This document shows, in pieces, positions 8,641 to 20,878 of a DNA stretch of 64,000 bases (the stretch's first letter is position 1; every line of letters starts with the position of its first letter). This DNA is from Thalassobaculum fulvum. GTDB taxonomy: Bacteria; Pseudomonadota; Alphaproteobacteria; Thalassobaculales; Thalassobaculaceae. The translations under genes and the position numbers were made by a program. The stretch is taken from the NCBI RefSeq assembly GCF_014652915.1, contig NZ_BMZS01000007.1, positions 186,001 through 250,000 of the forward strand, read 5' to 3'. The notes under the pieces were generated by a model that saw nothing but the letters and a program-made list of their open reading frames with translations, was not told the origin of the DNA and made no database searches.

Positions 8641-11064
8641 ATGGCTGATCTGTTCTCGTCCCGTTCCGATCCCGCGTCCGGTGGCCCGGCCCACAGCGAC
8701 CCCGCCGCCCTGCCGGCGACGCCGGCGATCCACGCGCCGCGCCCGGACAGCTACCTCTCCGGCCTGAACCCGGCCCAGCGCGAGGCGGTCGAGGCGCTCG
8801 ACGGGCCGGTGCTGGTGCTGGCGGGTGCCGGTACCGGCAAGACCCGGGTGCTGACCACCCGGCTCGCCCACCTGCTGGCGCTCGGCAAGGCGCGGCCGTG
8901 GAACGTGCTGGCCGTCACCTTCACCAACAAGGCGGCGCGCGAGATGAAGGAGCGCGTCGCCCGGATCGTCGGCCCGGCCGCCGAGCAGGTCTGGCTCGGC
9001 ACCTTCCACGCCCTGGCCGCCCGCATCCTGCGCCGGCACGCCGAGGTGGTGGGGCTGCGCTCCAACTTCACGATCCTCGACGCCGACGACCAGGTGCGGC
9101 TGCTCAAGCAGGTTCTGCAGGCCGAGAACATCGACGACAAGCGCTGGCCGGCGCGCGTCGTGATGGGCGTCATCCAGCGCTGGAAGGACCGCGGCCTCGG
9201 GCCCGAGAAGATCACCGTCGCCGAGGCCGGCGACCTGGCCGGCGGCCGGCTGCAGGACGTGTACCGGCAGTACCAGGAGCGGCTGACGACGCAGAACGCC
9301 GCCGATTTCGGCGACCTGCTGCTGCACAACCTGACCCTGTTCCAGACCCGGCCCGAGATCCTCAAGGACTACCAGGAGCGGTTCCGCTACCTGCTGGTCG
9401 ACGAGTACCAGGACACCAACGTCTGCCAGTACCTGTGGCTGCGGCTGCTGGCCCAGGGCCACAGGAACATCTGCTGCGTCGGCGACGACGACCAGTCGAT
9501 CTACGGCTGGCGCGGGGCCGAGATCGGCAACATCCTGAAGTTCGAGACCGACTTCCCGGGCGCCAAGGTGGTCCGGCTGGAGCAGAACTACCGCTCGACC
9601 TCGCGGATCCTGGCGGCCGCCTCGGGGGTGATCGCCAACAACGAGGGCCGGCTCGGCAAGACCCTGTGGACCGAGGGCGACCACGGCGACAAGGTCGTGG
9701 TGCGCGGGGTGTGGGACGGCGAGGAGGAGGCCCGGGTCGTCTGCGACCGGATCGAGGATCACCAGCGCAAGGGCGTGCCGCTGAACCAGATGGCGGTGCT
9801 GGTGCGGGCCGGCTTCCAGACCCGTGAGTTCGAGGAGCGGCTGATCACCCTCGGGGTGCCGTACCGGGTGGTCGGCGGCGCCCGGTTCTACGAGCGCAAG
9901 GAGGTGCGCGACGCCGTCGCCTATCTCCGGGTGATCCACCAGCCCGACGACGACCTGGCGTTCGAGCGCATCGTCAACGTGCCGCGCCGCGGCATCGGCG
10001 ACACCACCATGCGCGCCGTGCACGGCTATGCCCGCACCCAGGGGCTGTCGCTGACCCGGTCGGTCGACGAGCTGGTGCAGACCGACGAGCTGCCGGCGGC
10101 GGCCCGCCGCAACCTGAAGGCGCTGATGGAGGCGTTCGGGCGCTGGCGCGAGGCAGCCCGGACCGAGACCCTGCCGGACCTCGCGCGCATGATGCTCGAC
10201 GAATCGGGCTACACCGGATCGCTGCAGAAGGACCGCTCGCCGGAGGCGCCGGGCCGGCTGGAGAACCTCAAGGAGCTGGTCACCGCGCTCGACGAGTACG
10301 AGACCCTCGGCGGGTTCCTTGAGCATATCAGCCTGGTCATGGAGAACGCCGACGACCCGGCCGAGGCCAAGGTCAGCCTGATGACCCTGCACGCCGCCAA
10401 GGGGCTGGAGTTCGACGTGGTGTTCCTGCCGGGCTGGGAGGAGGGCATGTTCCCGAACCAGCGCGCGCTCGACGAGAACGGTGCCGCCGGCCTGGAGGAA
10501 GAGCGGCGGCTGGCCTATGTCGGGCTGACCCGGGCCCGCAAGTCGGTGGAGATCGTGTTCGCCGCCAACCGCCGGGTGCACGGGCTGTGGCAGAGCGCGA
10601 TCCCGTCGCGCTTCGTCTCCGAGCTGCCGGGCGAGCACGTCGAGGTGGTCTCCGAGGCCGGGCTGTACGGCGCCACGGGCGGAAGCTACGGCGGGGGCGG
10701 CTACGGCAGTGCGGCACAGGCCGGCCGGCGCGACGGCCTCAGCTTCGGCGACCGCGAGGACGACGCCGGCTCGTTCGGCGCCGCCCGGTCGAGCCGCTGG
10801 GAGTCAGCCGGCGGGGTCGCCGGGCGCGGGCCGGGCTACCTGCGGCGCGGCGGCGGCAGCATCCGCAGCCGGCCGCCGGTGATCGACGGCGAGGGCTATA
10901 CGGTGGACCGCTCCAAGCCGGCGCGCCACGCCGTCGGCGACCGGGTGTTCCACCAGAAATTCGGCATGGGCACGGTGCAGGCGGTCGACGGCGACAAGCT
11001 GGAGATCGCGTTCGACCATGCCGGGGTGAAGAAGGTCGTCGATACCTTCGTGTCGACGCCGTGA
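8641..11064 (+). CDS. uvrD: ATP-dependent DNA helicase II (UvrD/PcrA family)
   Basis: 807-residue superfamily 1A 3'-5' helicase that removes UvrC-incised oligonucleotides in nucleotide excision repair and acts in mismatch repair. Walker A is GAGTGKT (62-68), the Walker B/DEYQD box is at 254-258, followed by GDDDQSIYGWRGA, EQNYRS and, near the C-terminus, VSLMTLHAAKGLEFDVVF and VGLTRARK. A Gly/Arg-rich unstructured linker (about 680-740) precedes a C-terminal Tudor-like domain (VGDRVFHQKFGMGTV). The start at 8641 is the last in-frame ATG before the helicase domain; the first ~36 residues are low complexity. prmA follows after 25 bases. Confidence 0.96.
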   Translation: MADLFSSRSDPASGGPAHSDPAALPATPAIHAPRPDSYLSGLNPAQREAVEALDGPVLVLAGAGTGKTRVLTTRLAHLLALGKARPWNVLAVTFTNKAAREMKERVARIVGPAAEQVWLGTFHALAARILRRHAEVVGLRSNFTILDADDQVRLLKQVLQAENIDDKRWPARVVMGVIQRWKDRGLGPEKITVAEAGDLAGGRLQDVYRQYQERLTTQNAADFGDLLLHNLTLFQTRPEILKDYQERFRYLLVDEYQDTNVCQYLWLRLLAQGHRNICCVGDDDQSIYGWRGAEIGNILKFETDFPGAKVVRLEQNYRSTSRILAAASGVIANNEGRLGKTLWTEGDHGDKVVVRGVWDGEEEARVVCDRIEDHQRKGVPLNQMAVLVRAGFQTREFEERLITLGVPYRVVGGARFYERKEVRDAVAYLRVIHQPDDDLAFERIVNVPRRGIGDTTMRAVHGYARTQGLSLTRSVDELVQTDELPAAARRNLKALMEAFGRWREAARTETLPDLARMMLDESGYTGSLQKDRSPEAPGRLENLKELVTALDEYETLGGFLEHISLVMENADDPAEAKVSLMTLHAAKGLEFDVVFLPGWEEGMFPNQRALDENGAAGLEEERRLAYVGLTRARKSVEIVFAANRRVHGLWQSAIPSRFVSELPGEHVEVVSEAGLYGATGGSYGGGGYGSAAQAGRRDGLSFGDREDDAGSFGAARSSRWESAGGVAGRGPGYLRRGGGSIRSRPPVIDGEGYTVDRSKPARHAVGDRVFHQKFGMGTVQAVDGDKLEIAFDHAGVKKVVDTFVSTP
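8652..8666 (+). promoter_or_regulatory. LexA-type SOS box inside the uvrD 5' end
   Basis: GTTC, seven bases (tcgtccc), GTTC: an exact match to the direct-repeat LexA operator known for alphaproteobacteria. It lies 11 bases inside the chosen uvrD frame. A TATATC hexamer at 8630-8635, just before the ATG, could be a -10 element, which would put the box at about +12, where repressor binding would block transcription. About two chance matches are expected in a window of this size, so the location in a repair gene is the main support. Confidence 0.5.
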
Positions 11065-11089
11065 GACCGCGAGGCCGGAGATCCCAACC

Positions 11090-11962
11090 ATGACCACGCC
11101 GCTTTGGCGGATCGCGATGACCGCGCCGGCGCGCGCCGCCGAGGCCCTGGCCGCCGCGCTGGAGCCCTACGTGACCGCGCTGACCGCCATGGAGGACACG
11201 CCCGGCGGGACCTGGTCGATCGAAGGGCTGAGCGAGACCGAACCGGAGCGCCCGACGATCGTCGCCGCCCTGGCGCTGGCCGCCGCCACCGTCGGCACGC
11301 CGCCGCCCGACACGGTGATCGAGCCGCTGCCGGAGGTCGACTGGCTGTCGCTGAACCGGCAGTCGTTCCCGCCGATCCGCGAGGGCCGGGTGTGGGTGCG
11401 CGGCAGCCACGTCACCGATCCGTGCCCGGCCGCGTCGATCGAGCTGATCGTCGACGCGGCGCGCGCCTTCGGGTCCGGCAGCCACGCCACCACCGCGCTG
11501 TGCCTGCGGGCGCTGCAGGACGAGATCAGGCGGCGCCGGCCGGGCCGCGTCCTCGACCTCGGCTGCGGTTCGGGGATCCTGGCGATGGCGGCGGCCAAGC
11601 TGGTGCCGACCGCGCGCGTGGTGGCGGTCGACCTGGACCCGGTGTCGGTCGCGACGGCGGCCGAGAACTGCCGGCTGAACCGCACCGCGACGCGGATCCG
11701 GACCGGGGTGTCGCGTGGCTGGAACGCGTCGCTGGTGCGCGGCGCGGCGCCCTACGACATGGTGCTGGCCAACATCCTGGCGAAGCCGCTGTGCGCCATG
11801 GCGCCGGATCTGGGGCGCGGCCTGGCGCGCGGCGGCCGGGCGATCCTGTCGGGCCTGATGACCCACCAGGAGGCGCAGGTCGTCGCCGCGCACCGCGCCC
11901 AGGGCCTGCGGCTGGTCCGGCGCTACCGGCGCGACGGGTGGAGCGCCCTGGTGCTGGGGTAG
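11090..11962 (+). CDS. prmA: Ribosomal protein L11 methyltransferase
   Basis: 290-residue class I SAM methyltransferase that trimethylates ribosomal protein L11. The C-terminal domain has AFGSGSHATT (normally AFGTGxHxTT) immediately before the SAM-binding strand VLDLGCGSGIL, then VAVDLDPVSV and the catalytic-loop equivalent VLANILAKPL (N-I-L for the usual N-I-L-A). An N-terminal ferredoxin-like substrate domain precedes it. CGGAG lies 9 bases before the ATG. It is probably cotranscribed with uvrD (25-base gap). Confidence 0.9.
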   Translation: MTTPLWRIAMTAPARAAEALAAALEPYVTALTAMEDTPGGTWSIEGLSETEPERPTIVAALALAAATVGTPPPDTVIEPLPEVDWLSLNRQSFPPIREGRVWVRGSHVTDPCPAASIELIVDAARAFGSGSHATTALCLRALQDEIRRRRPGRVLDLGCGSGILAMAAAKLVPTARVVAVDLDPVSVATAAENCRLNRTATRIRTGVSRGWNASLVRGAAPYDMVLANILAKPLCAMAPDLGRGLARGGRAILSGLMTHQEAQVVAAHRAQGLRLVRRYRRDGWSALVLG

Positions 11963-12066
11963 GCTTGCGGTATCGCAAGGATTGCCGGCGGCATCGGCTG
12001 CTATGGTCCGCCGCGCGTCCGGCCGACCGGCCCGACAGGTGACGCGCTGCCGATGGGAGAGTCCCG

Positions 12067-12654
12067 ATGAACTGGTTGAAACCGTCCTGCCTGGCACTGC
12101 TCGCGGTGCTGGCATCATTCGAGGCGACGGCCGGGACCGGCGCCCTGCCGGCGAACAAGCTCACCACCGCCGGGCTGTACCTGACGGCGGCCGAGGCAAG
12201 GGACTTCCGCGCCGCGCACAAGACGCTGTTCGTCGACGTGCGGTCGCGGGCCGAGGTCAACTTCCTGGGGCTGCCGACGGACGTGGACGTCAACATCCCG
12301 TACATGGAGCTCACCGACCTGGCGCGCTTCGATCCCGAGAAGGGCACCTACAAGCTCGAGCCCAACCCGGACTTCCCGCTGGTGTTCGAGAAGGAACTGC
12401 AGAAGCGCGGCCTGGGGAAGGACACCGCGATCCTGCTGATGTGCCGCTCCGGCACCCGCAGCGCCAAGGCCGCCAACCTGCTGACCTCGATGGGCTACAC
12501 CCGGGTCTACAGCGTGGTCGACGGTTTCGAGGGCGATACGGCGAAGGCCGGTCCGGCCAAAGGCCGGCGGACCGTGAACGGCTGGAAGAACGCGGGGCTG
12601 CCGTGGTCCTACAAGCTCGCGCCCGGGCAGGTGTATCCGCCGGACCGGAAGTAG
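12067..12654 (+). CDS. Exported rhodanese-domain protein
   Basis: 195 residues with a signal peptide (about 1-22) and a single rhodanese domain. The active-site loop is Cys126-R-S-G-T-R (126-131), and the domain opens with LFVDVRSRAEV near residue 54. Rhodanese domains carry sulfur as a cysteine persulfide; a periplasmic location suggests a role in envelope sulfur or thiol chemistry, which is inference. GGGAG lies 7 bases before the ATG. A strong hairpin follows the stop. Confidence 0.88.
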   Translation: MNWLKPSCLALLAVLASFEATAGTGALPANKLTTAGLYLTAAEARDFRAAHKTLFVDVRSRAEVNFLGLPTDVDVNIPYMELTDLARFDPEKGTYKLEPNPDFPLVFEKELQKRGLGKDTAILLMCRSGTRSAKAANLLTSMGYTRVYSVVDGFEGDTAKAGPAKGRRTVNGWKNAGLPWSYKLAPGQVYPPDRK

Positions 12655-12686
12655 AGCGGCGGACGCTCGCTCCCACAAAGCAAGTC

Positions 12687-12712
12687 GGCCGGCGACCCGA
12701 AGGTCGCCGGCC
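12687..12712. terminator. Stem-loop between convergent genes
   Basis: Perfect 11-bp stem ggccggcgacc / ggtcgccggcc with the tetraloop cgaa. It sits between the rhodanese stop and the converging DUF1127 stop, so it can serve both. Neither side has a long T-run, so Rho-independent action is uncertain. Confidence 0.55.
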
Positions 12713-12756
12713 GCTTCACACGCCGGTATTCCCGACCGGGGGGGAGGGGGAGGAGG

Positions 12757-13170
12757 TCAGGCGGCCCGGCGCGTGTCGTTGGCGGCCGCCGGCGTCACCG
12801 CCGGGGCCAGATGCGGTTCGGCGGCATGGCGGGTCACCGGGCGGGTGACCGGGGCCAGCGTCTGGGTGGCGATGGCCTGCGCGCGATCGGCGTCGATCCG
12901 GCGGATGACGCCGGCGGCGAAGGCCCCGCGGTCGAGGCCGATGTCGGCCATCATGCGGGCGTCGAGCTGGCTCAGCTCGGCCATCGCGCGGCGCTGGCGC
13001 AGCCAGGTGTTCAGGCGACCGAACAGCAGCGAGGTCAGGCTCGTGGTGCCGCGGGACAGCAGCCCGGCCACATAGGCGTCGCGCTTGCGACGGGCGTCGA
13101 TCGCCAGGGCCAGGGCGTTGACGGTCGTGCCGTGCAGCGTGCGGTCGTTGAGGAAGGTGTCGGTGGTCAT
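12757..13170 (-). CDS. DUF1127 (YjiS-like) protein, long form
   Basis: 137-residue protein with the DUF1127 core WLRQRRAMAELSQLDARMMADIGL in the middle (Arg-rich helix, then L-D-x-R-x-x-x-D-I-G-L). Members are small, often phosphate- or stress-responsive alphaproteobacterial regulators, and some bind RNA. This copy is longer than usual, with an N-terminal extension and a low-complexity Ala/Pro C-terminus. The ATG at 13170 has GGAG 9 bases upstream. A second DUF1127 gene lies directly upstream on the same strand. Confidence 0.85.
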   Translation of the reverse strand: MTTDTFLNDRTLHGTTVNALALAIDARRKRDAYVAGLLSRGTTSLTSLLFGRLNTWLRQRRAMAELSQLDARMMADIGLDRGAFAAGVIRRIDADRAQAIATQTLAPVTRPVTRHAAEPHLAPAVTPAAANDTRRAA

Positions 13171-13354
13171 CGTGGTATCTCCGAGAAGAGGGTCTCGGAC
13201 CTTGGGCGAAGTCGTCTCGGGTCCGCTGTGTCGCACCGGTATTTGGGACTTCCGGCCGGCCGGGCACAGCGGCCGTTTTGCAGTGCAGCATTGCATCCGG
13301 CGCATGGATAGGCCTAGCCGCTATGTTCTGAGCGGGAGGCTCGCGGTCAAACGA

Positions 13355-13382
13355 GATGCGCCCCTCCGAGGAGGGGCGCATC
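13355..13382 (-). terminator. Terminator-like hairpin after the upstream DUF1127 gene
   Basis: Stem gatgcgcccctcc / ggaggggcgcatc, 13 bp and perfect, with only two unpaired central bases. On the minus strand it is followed by TCGTTTG. It lies 69 bases past the stop of the DUF1127 gene at 13451-13789 and upstream of the next DUF1127 gene, so it separates their transcripts. Confidence 0.6.
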
Positions 13383-13450
13383 CGTAGTCAGGGAGTCTAG
13401 GGAATGAAGCCGGTCCGTCTGGCGGGGGGAACCGGCTGAACCGGGTCGCC

Positions 13451-13789
13451 TCAGGCGGCCCGGAACCTCGAGTTGGCGTTCGCGACCGGCGGCAGCAACG
13501 GGTCGCGGGCCGTCCACCGCGCCTCGGTGGCGCGGGCGGCCATCGCGACGACCTGCCGGCGGGCGAGGCCGAGATCTGCGAAGACGCGATCGTCCATGTC
13601 GGTCAGGGCGCGACGGCGCGACCGGTGGACGCAGAAGAACGAGCGCAGGGCGGCGGTCAGCGTGCCGAAGCGGACGTCGCGGTCGACCACGCCCTGTCCG
13701 GCCCGGTCGAGGTCGGTGAGGGACTCCAGGGACGCCTCGCGCGCGGCGATGTAACGATCGAGCCAACCGCTGGTGGACATGGTAACCAT
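13451..13789 (-). CDS. DUF1127 (YjiS-like) protein, second copy
   Basis: About 112 residues. The conserved core is RRRALTDMDDRVFADLGLAR, matching the DUF1127 helix and the L-x-D-M-D-D-R-x-x-x-D-L-G-L motif. The start is uncertain among ATGs at 13798, 13789 and 13780; 13789 is chosen because GGGA and AGG lie at suitable spacing. Like its neighbour it carries extra residues on both sides of the core. A relatively AT-rich promoter region (about 13840-13900) lies upstream. Confidence 0.78.
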   Translation of the reverse strand: MVTMSTSGWLDRYIAAREASLESLTDLDRAGQGVVDRDVRFGTLTAALRSFFCVHRSRRRALTDMDDRVFADLGLARRQVVAMAARATEARWTARDPLLPPVANANSRFRAA

Positions 13790-13881
13790 GGCCTGCATTC
13801 CCAAAACGGGCGCGCCGAAGGCATTCGGAACCGCGCCGCCATCGTAACCGATACGCTCCAAATAGAAAGCATGCGTCGCGG

Positions 13882-13921
13882 AAAAAAGACGAAAAACCGC
13901 AAATCCGCATGACGGATTTGC
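13882..13921 (-). terminator. Rho-independent terminator of ligA
   Basis: On the minus strand a perfect 9-bp stem gcaaatccg / cggatttgc with a 5-base loop is followed by GGTTTTTCGTCTTTTTT. It lies 91 bases beyond the ligA stop in the direction of transcription. Confidence 0.75.
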
Positions 13922-14012
13922 ATGGCTCGACGGCGTAGCGCGCAGGTCAACCGGTCGGTAGACGACAACACCTTGATTCATTGGACGTATTGGATCGTGC
14001 CGCAGGGCGGCG

Positions 14013-17817
<3,805 letters not shown>

Positions 17818-17820
17818 GGA

Positions 17821-18636
17821 TCAGAACGGGCCGAAGCCCCAGCCGAACCAGCCGCCGTCGCTTTCCGACTGGGCGCGGGCCTCGCCGGTGGTCGCGAGGG
17901 CATAGGCGTCCTGGTACCACTCGGTACCCGGGTAGTTGTAGCCCAGCACCGAGGCGGTCCGCTTGGCTTCGTCCTTGAGGCCGAGAGCGACATAGGCTTC
18001 GGTCAGCCGCAGCAGCGCCTCCGGAACCTGGTCGGTAGTGTCGTACTGCTCGACCACCCGCTGGAACCGGTTGATCGCCGCCAGGTACTGGCCGCGGTTC
18101 AGGTACCACCGGCCGATCGACATCTCCTTGCCGGCCAGGTGGTTGCGGGTGAGGTCGATCTTCAGGCGGGCGTCGCGGGCGTATTTCGAGGTCGGGAACC
18201 GCCTGACCACCTCGTCGAAGCTGTCGAGCGCCCGGGTGGTGAGCTTCTGGTCGCGGCCGACGTCGACGATCTGCTCGTAGTAGCAGAGCCCCTTCAGGTA
18301 GTAGGCGTAGTCGACGTTCGGGTTCGACGGGTTGAGCTGGATGAACCGGTCGAGGGCGTTGATGGCGTCGGTGTACTTGTTGGCCTGGTACTGCGAGTAG
18401 GCCGACATCAGCTGCGCCTGGGTCGCCCAGACCGAGTACGGGTGCTGGCGCTCGACCTCGTCGAACAGCGGGGCGGCCTTCCTGAAGTTGCCGCCGAGCG
18501 CGGCGTCGTAGGCCTCGTTGTAGATCTCCTCGACCGGACGCTCCACGTAGGGCGTCTCGTCCTTCGAGCTGCAGCCGGCCAACGCTGCGAAGATCAGCGG
18601 TGCGAGCGCGAGAAAGCGTAACCTGGGCATCGGCAT
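17821..18636 (-). CDS. bamD: Outer-membrane assembly lipoprotein BamD (ComL)
   Basis: 271-residue lipoprotein of the BAM complex that inserts beta-barrel proteins into the outer membrane. It has a lipoprotein signal with lipobox LAGC (Cys22), then five TPR-like repeats starting with EEIYNEAYDAALGGNFRKA and including the family marker RFIQLNPSNPNVDYAYYLKG. The start is either ATG 18636 or 18630, which differ by two residues. The upstream frame stays open but only adds Arg/Pro-rich residues before the signal peptide. First gene of bamD-recN-ligA. Confidence 0.95.
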   Translation of the reverse strand: MPMPRLRFLALAPLIFAALAGCSSKDETPYVERPVEEIYNEAYDAALGGNFRKAAPLFDEVERQHPYSVWATQAQLMSAYSQYQANKYTDAINALDRFIQLNPSNPNVDYAYYLKGLCYYEQIVDVGRDQKLTTRALDSFDEVVRRFPTSKYARDARLKIDLTRNHLAGKEMSIGRWYLNRGQYLAAINRFQRVVEQYDTTDQVPEALLRLTEAYVALGLKDEAKRTASVLGYNYPGTEWYQDAYALATTGEARAQSESDGGWFGWGFGPF

Positions 18637-18790
18637 CCGGGCGCTGTTCCGAGCAGGGGCGAGCGGTTGACCGGAACATACGGCCAGCGGGGTTCCGAGG
18701 GAAGGGCCGGGTGCCCCTTGCATCCGATCCTTGCGATGAGCGCGACGGTCAGCACGTGGGCTTGGCGAAGAAGACCGATTGAGTTCATGG

Positions 18791-18852
18791 TGAATTCCGG
18801 TGGAATTCCGGTGACAGTGCACTGGAATTCCGGTGACAGTGCACTGAATTCG
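18791..18852. repeat. 22-bp tandem repeat resembling a RAYT/REP-type element remnant
   Basis: Two exact copies of tggaattccggtgacagtgcac lie head to tail (18801-18822 and 18823-18844). They are flanked by a partial copy on the left (tgaattccgg, 18791-18800) and tgaattcg on the right. The composition is clearly different from the GC-rich surroundings. The gaattccgg-gacagt pattern recalls the flanks of REP-associated Y1 transposases, but no transposase gene is present. It sits in the 252-base gap between divergently placed promoter and stop regions of bamD and moaE. Confidence 0.7.
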
Positions 18853-18888
18853 ATCCCCGGGACCGTTGCCCGATCACCTCTCCAGGCG

Positions 18889-19341
18889 TTACCGCCCCCA
18901 GCGCGCCGCGGCGGCATCGTCGGACTCGCGGGCGTCGACCCAGTGCTCGCCCTGCGGGGTCTCCTCCAGCTTCCAGAACGGCGCCTTGGTCTTCAGCCAG
19001 TCGATCAGGAACGCGGTGGCGTCCAGCGCCGCTTGGCGATGGGCCGAGGCGCAGGCCACCAGCACGATGTTGTCGCCGGGCTCCAGGCGGCCGACCCGGT
19101 GCACGATCAGGCTCGCTTCCAGCGGCCAGCGGGCGCGGGCCTCGGCCTCGATCGCCTCGAGCTGGCGCTCGGTCATGCCGGGATAGTGTTCGAGCGTCAT
19201 GCCGGCGACCGACGAGCCGTCAGCGATGTCGCGCACCAGCCCGACGAACACGCCGAGGCCGCCGATCCCGTGGTTGCCGGCGGTCAGGGCGGCCAGCTCG
19301 GCCCCGACGTCGAAATCCTGCTCCTGGACCCGGACGGTCAT
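18889..19341 (-). CDS. moaE: Molybdopterin synthase catalytic subunit MoaE
   Basis: 150 residues. MoaE with MoaD converts precursor Z (cPMP) to molybdopterin by adding two sulfurs. Recognisable landmarks are GGLGVFVGLVRD near residue 27, LEHYPGMTERQLEAIEAEA, and RVGRLEPGDNIVLVACASAHR, followed by the conserved LKTKAPFWKLE with the catalytic lysine. GAGGAA lies 6 bases before the ATG. Last gene of mobB-moeA-moaD-moaE, 10 bases after moaD. Confidence 0.96.
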   Translation of the reverse strand: MTVRVQEQDFDVGAELAALTAGNHGIGGLGVFVGLVRDIADGSSVAGMTLEHYPGMTERQLEAIEAEARARWPLEASLIVHRVGRLEPGDNIVLVACASAHRQAALDATAFLIDWLKTKAPFWKLEETPQGEHWVDARESDDAAAARWGR

Positions 19342-19351
19342 GACGGTTTCC

Positions 19352-19603
19352 TCAGCCCCCGGTCACCGGCGGGAAGAACGCGACCTCGTCGCCGGCGATT
19401 ACCGGGTGGTCGGGCTCGACGTATTCCTGGTTCACCGCGCACCGGATCGCGCGGGTGTCCTTGAACGCTTCGGCATAGCCCGGCCCGCGCGTGCGCAGCC
19501 AGTCGACCAGGGCGGCCACGGTCGCCACGCCGTCGGGCGGGCTGACCGTCTCGTGGCCGACGCCGATCCGCTGCCGGACCCAGGCGAAATACAGAACCTT
19601 CAT
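19352..19603 (-). CDS. moaD: Molybdopterin synthase sulfur carrier subunit MoaD
   Basis: 83-residue ubiquitin-like protein that ends in the required Gly-Gly (FFPPVTGG), the site of thiocarboxylation. VNQEYVEPDHPVIAGDEVAFFPPV is the typical C-terminal region, here cut into shorter recognisable parts. Its ATG overlaps the moeA stop (ATGA), so the two are translationally coupled. Confidence 0.95.
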   Translation of the reverse strand: MKVLYFAWVRQRIGVGHETVSPPDGVATVAALVDWLRTRGPGYAEAFKDTRAIRCAVNQEYVEPDHPVIAGDEVAFFPPVTGG

Positions 19604-20874
19604 CGCATCACCTCGCTGAACGGCAGATAGGCTGCCGTGTCGCCTTCCGAAACCCCCAGCGTGTCGTCGGCGAGCTCGACCAGGCCGTCGGCGGCGACCA
19701 GCGACGACAGGATGCCGGCCCCTTCGTTGCCGACCCGGTGGGCGACCGGCATGCCTCCGGGCACCGGCTCCAGGCGGACCCGGACGTATTCGCGCCGGCC
19801 CGGCTTCTTGCGGTAGCCGAACGCCGCGGTCACCGGGAACCGCTGCGGGGCGTGCACCGCGGTGCCGGCCAGGGTCAGCAGCACCGGGCGGGCGACGTGC
19901 AGGAAGGTCACGACCACCGCCACCGGATTACCCGGCAGGCCGAGGAACGCCGTGCCGCGCACCACGCCGAGTGCGACCGGCCGGCCCGGCTTGATGGCGA
20001 GCCGCCAGGCGTCGAGCCGGCCCTCGCTCTCGACCGCGGCGCGGACGTGGTCCTCCTCGCCGGTCGACACACCGCCCGAGGTGATCAGGGCGTCGTGACC
20101 GGCGGCTGCCTCAACCAGGGCGGCCCGGATCGCCTCCCGGTCGTCCGGCAGGATGCCGAGGTCGGTGACCACGCAGCCGAGCGACCGCAGCAGCCCCTTC
20201 AGGGTGTAGCGGTTGGAATCATATATCGCGGCCGGCCCGCGCGCGTCGCCGGGCTCGCGCACCTCGTCGCCGGTCGAGAACACCGCCACCCGCAGCGCGG
20301 TGCGCACCGGCAGCGCGGTCAGGCCGACCGAGGCGGCGAGGCCGATGTCCGGCGGCCCGAGGCGGCGGCCGGCCCGCAGGATGGTCGCGCCGGTCTTCAC
20401 GTCCTCGCCGGCGAACCGTCGGTTGGCGCCGCGCCTGATGCCGGCCGGGAACACGACGGTTTCGCCGTCGACCCGGCAGTCTTCCTGCATGAACACGGTG
20501 TCGGGTCCGGGGCTGCCGTCCGGGCCGGCCGGCATCGGGGCGCCGGTGAAGATGCGGATGGTCTCGCCGCGCCGCTGCGGCCGCGCCAGGCGCTCGCCGG
20601 CCGCCACCCGGCCGCCGACCGGCAGGCGGGTCTCGCCCTCGCCGGCGATGTCGTCGACATAGACCGCCCAGCCGTCGACCGCCGAGTTGTCGTGCGGCGG
20701 CACGTCCATGCCGGCGACGACCGGCTCGGCCAGGGTGCGGCCGAGTGCCGCGTCCAGCGGCACGGTCTCGACCCCGGTCACCGCCGCGAGGCGCGCCTGC
20801 ACGCGCTCCAGCGCGGTCTCCACCGGGATCAGGCCGCCGTCGAAGGCGAAGCAGTCGTCGGTCAGCTGCACCAT
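19600..20874 (-). CDS. moeA: Molybdopterin molybdenumtransferase MoeA
   Basis: 424 residues. MoeA inserts molybdate into adenylylated molybdopterin. Motifs: DVPPHDNSAVDGWAV near residue 57, IFTGAPMPAG, the mid-domain STGDEV with YDSNRYTL, ITSGGVSTGEEDHVR and KPGRPVALG...FLGLPGNPVAVVVTF, then the C-terminal beta-barrel domain (GRREYVRVRL). It starts 4 bases after the mobB stop. Its product would serve molybdoenzymes such as MsrP, encoded 23 kb away. Confidence 0.96.
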   Translation of the reverse strand: MVQLTDDCFAFDGGLIPVETALERVQARLAAVTGVETVPLDAALGRTLAEPVVAGMDVPPHDNSAVDGWAVYVDDIAGEGETRLPVGGRVAAGERLARPQRRGETIRIFTGAPMPAGPDGSPGPDTVFMQEDCRVDGETVVFPAGIRRGANRRFAGEDVKTGATILRAGRRLGPPDIGLAASVGLTALPVRTALRVAVFSTGDEVREPGDARGPAAIYDSNRYTLKGLLRSLGCVVTDLGILPDDREAIRAALVEAAAGHDALITSGGVSTGEEDHVRAAVESEGRLDAWRLAIKPGRPVALGVVRGTAFLGLPGNPVAVVVTFLHVARPVLLTLAGTAVHAPQRFPVTAAFGYRKKPGRREYVRVRLEPVPGGMPVAHRVGNEGAGILSSLVAADGLVELADDTLGVSEGDTAAYLPFSEVMR

Positions 20875-20878
20875 GCGG

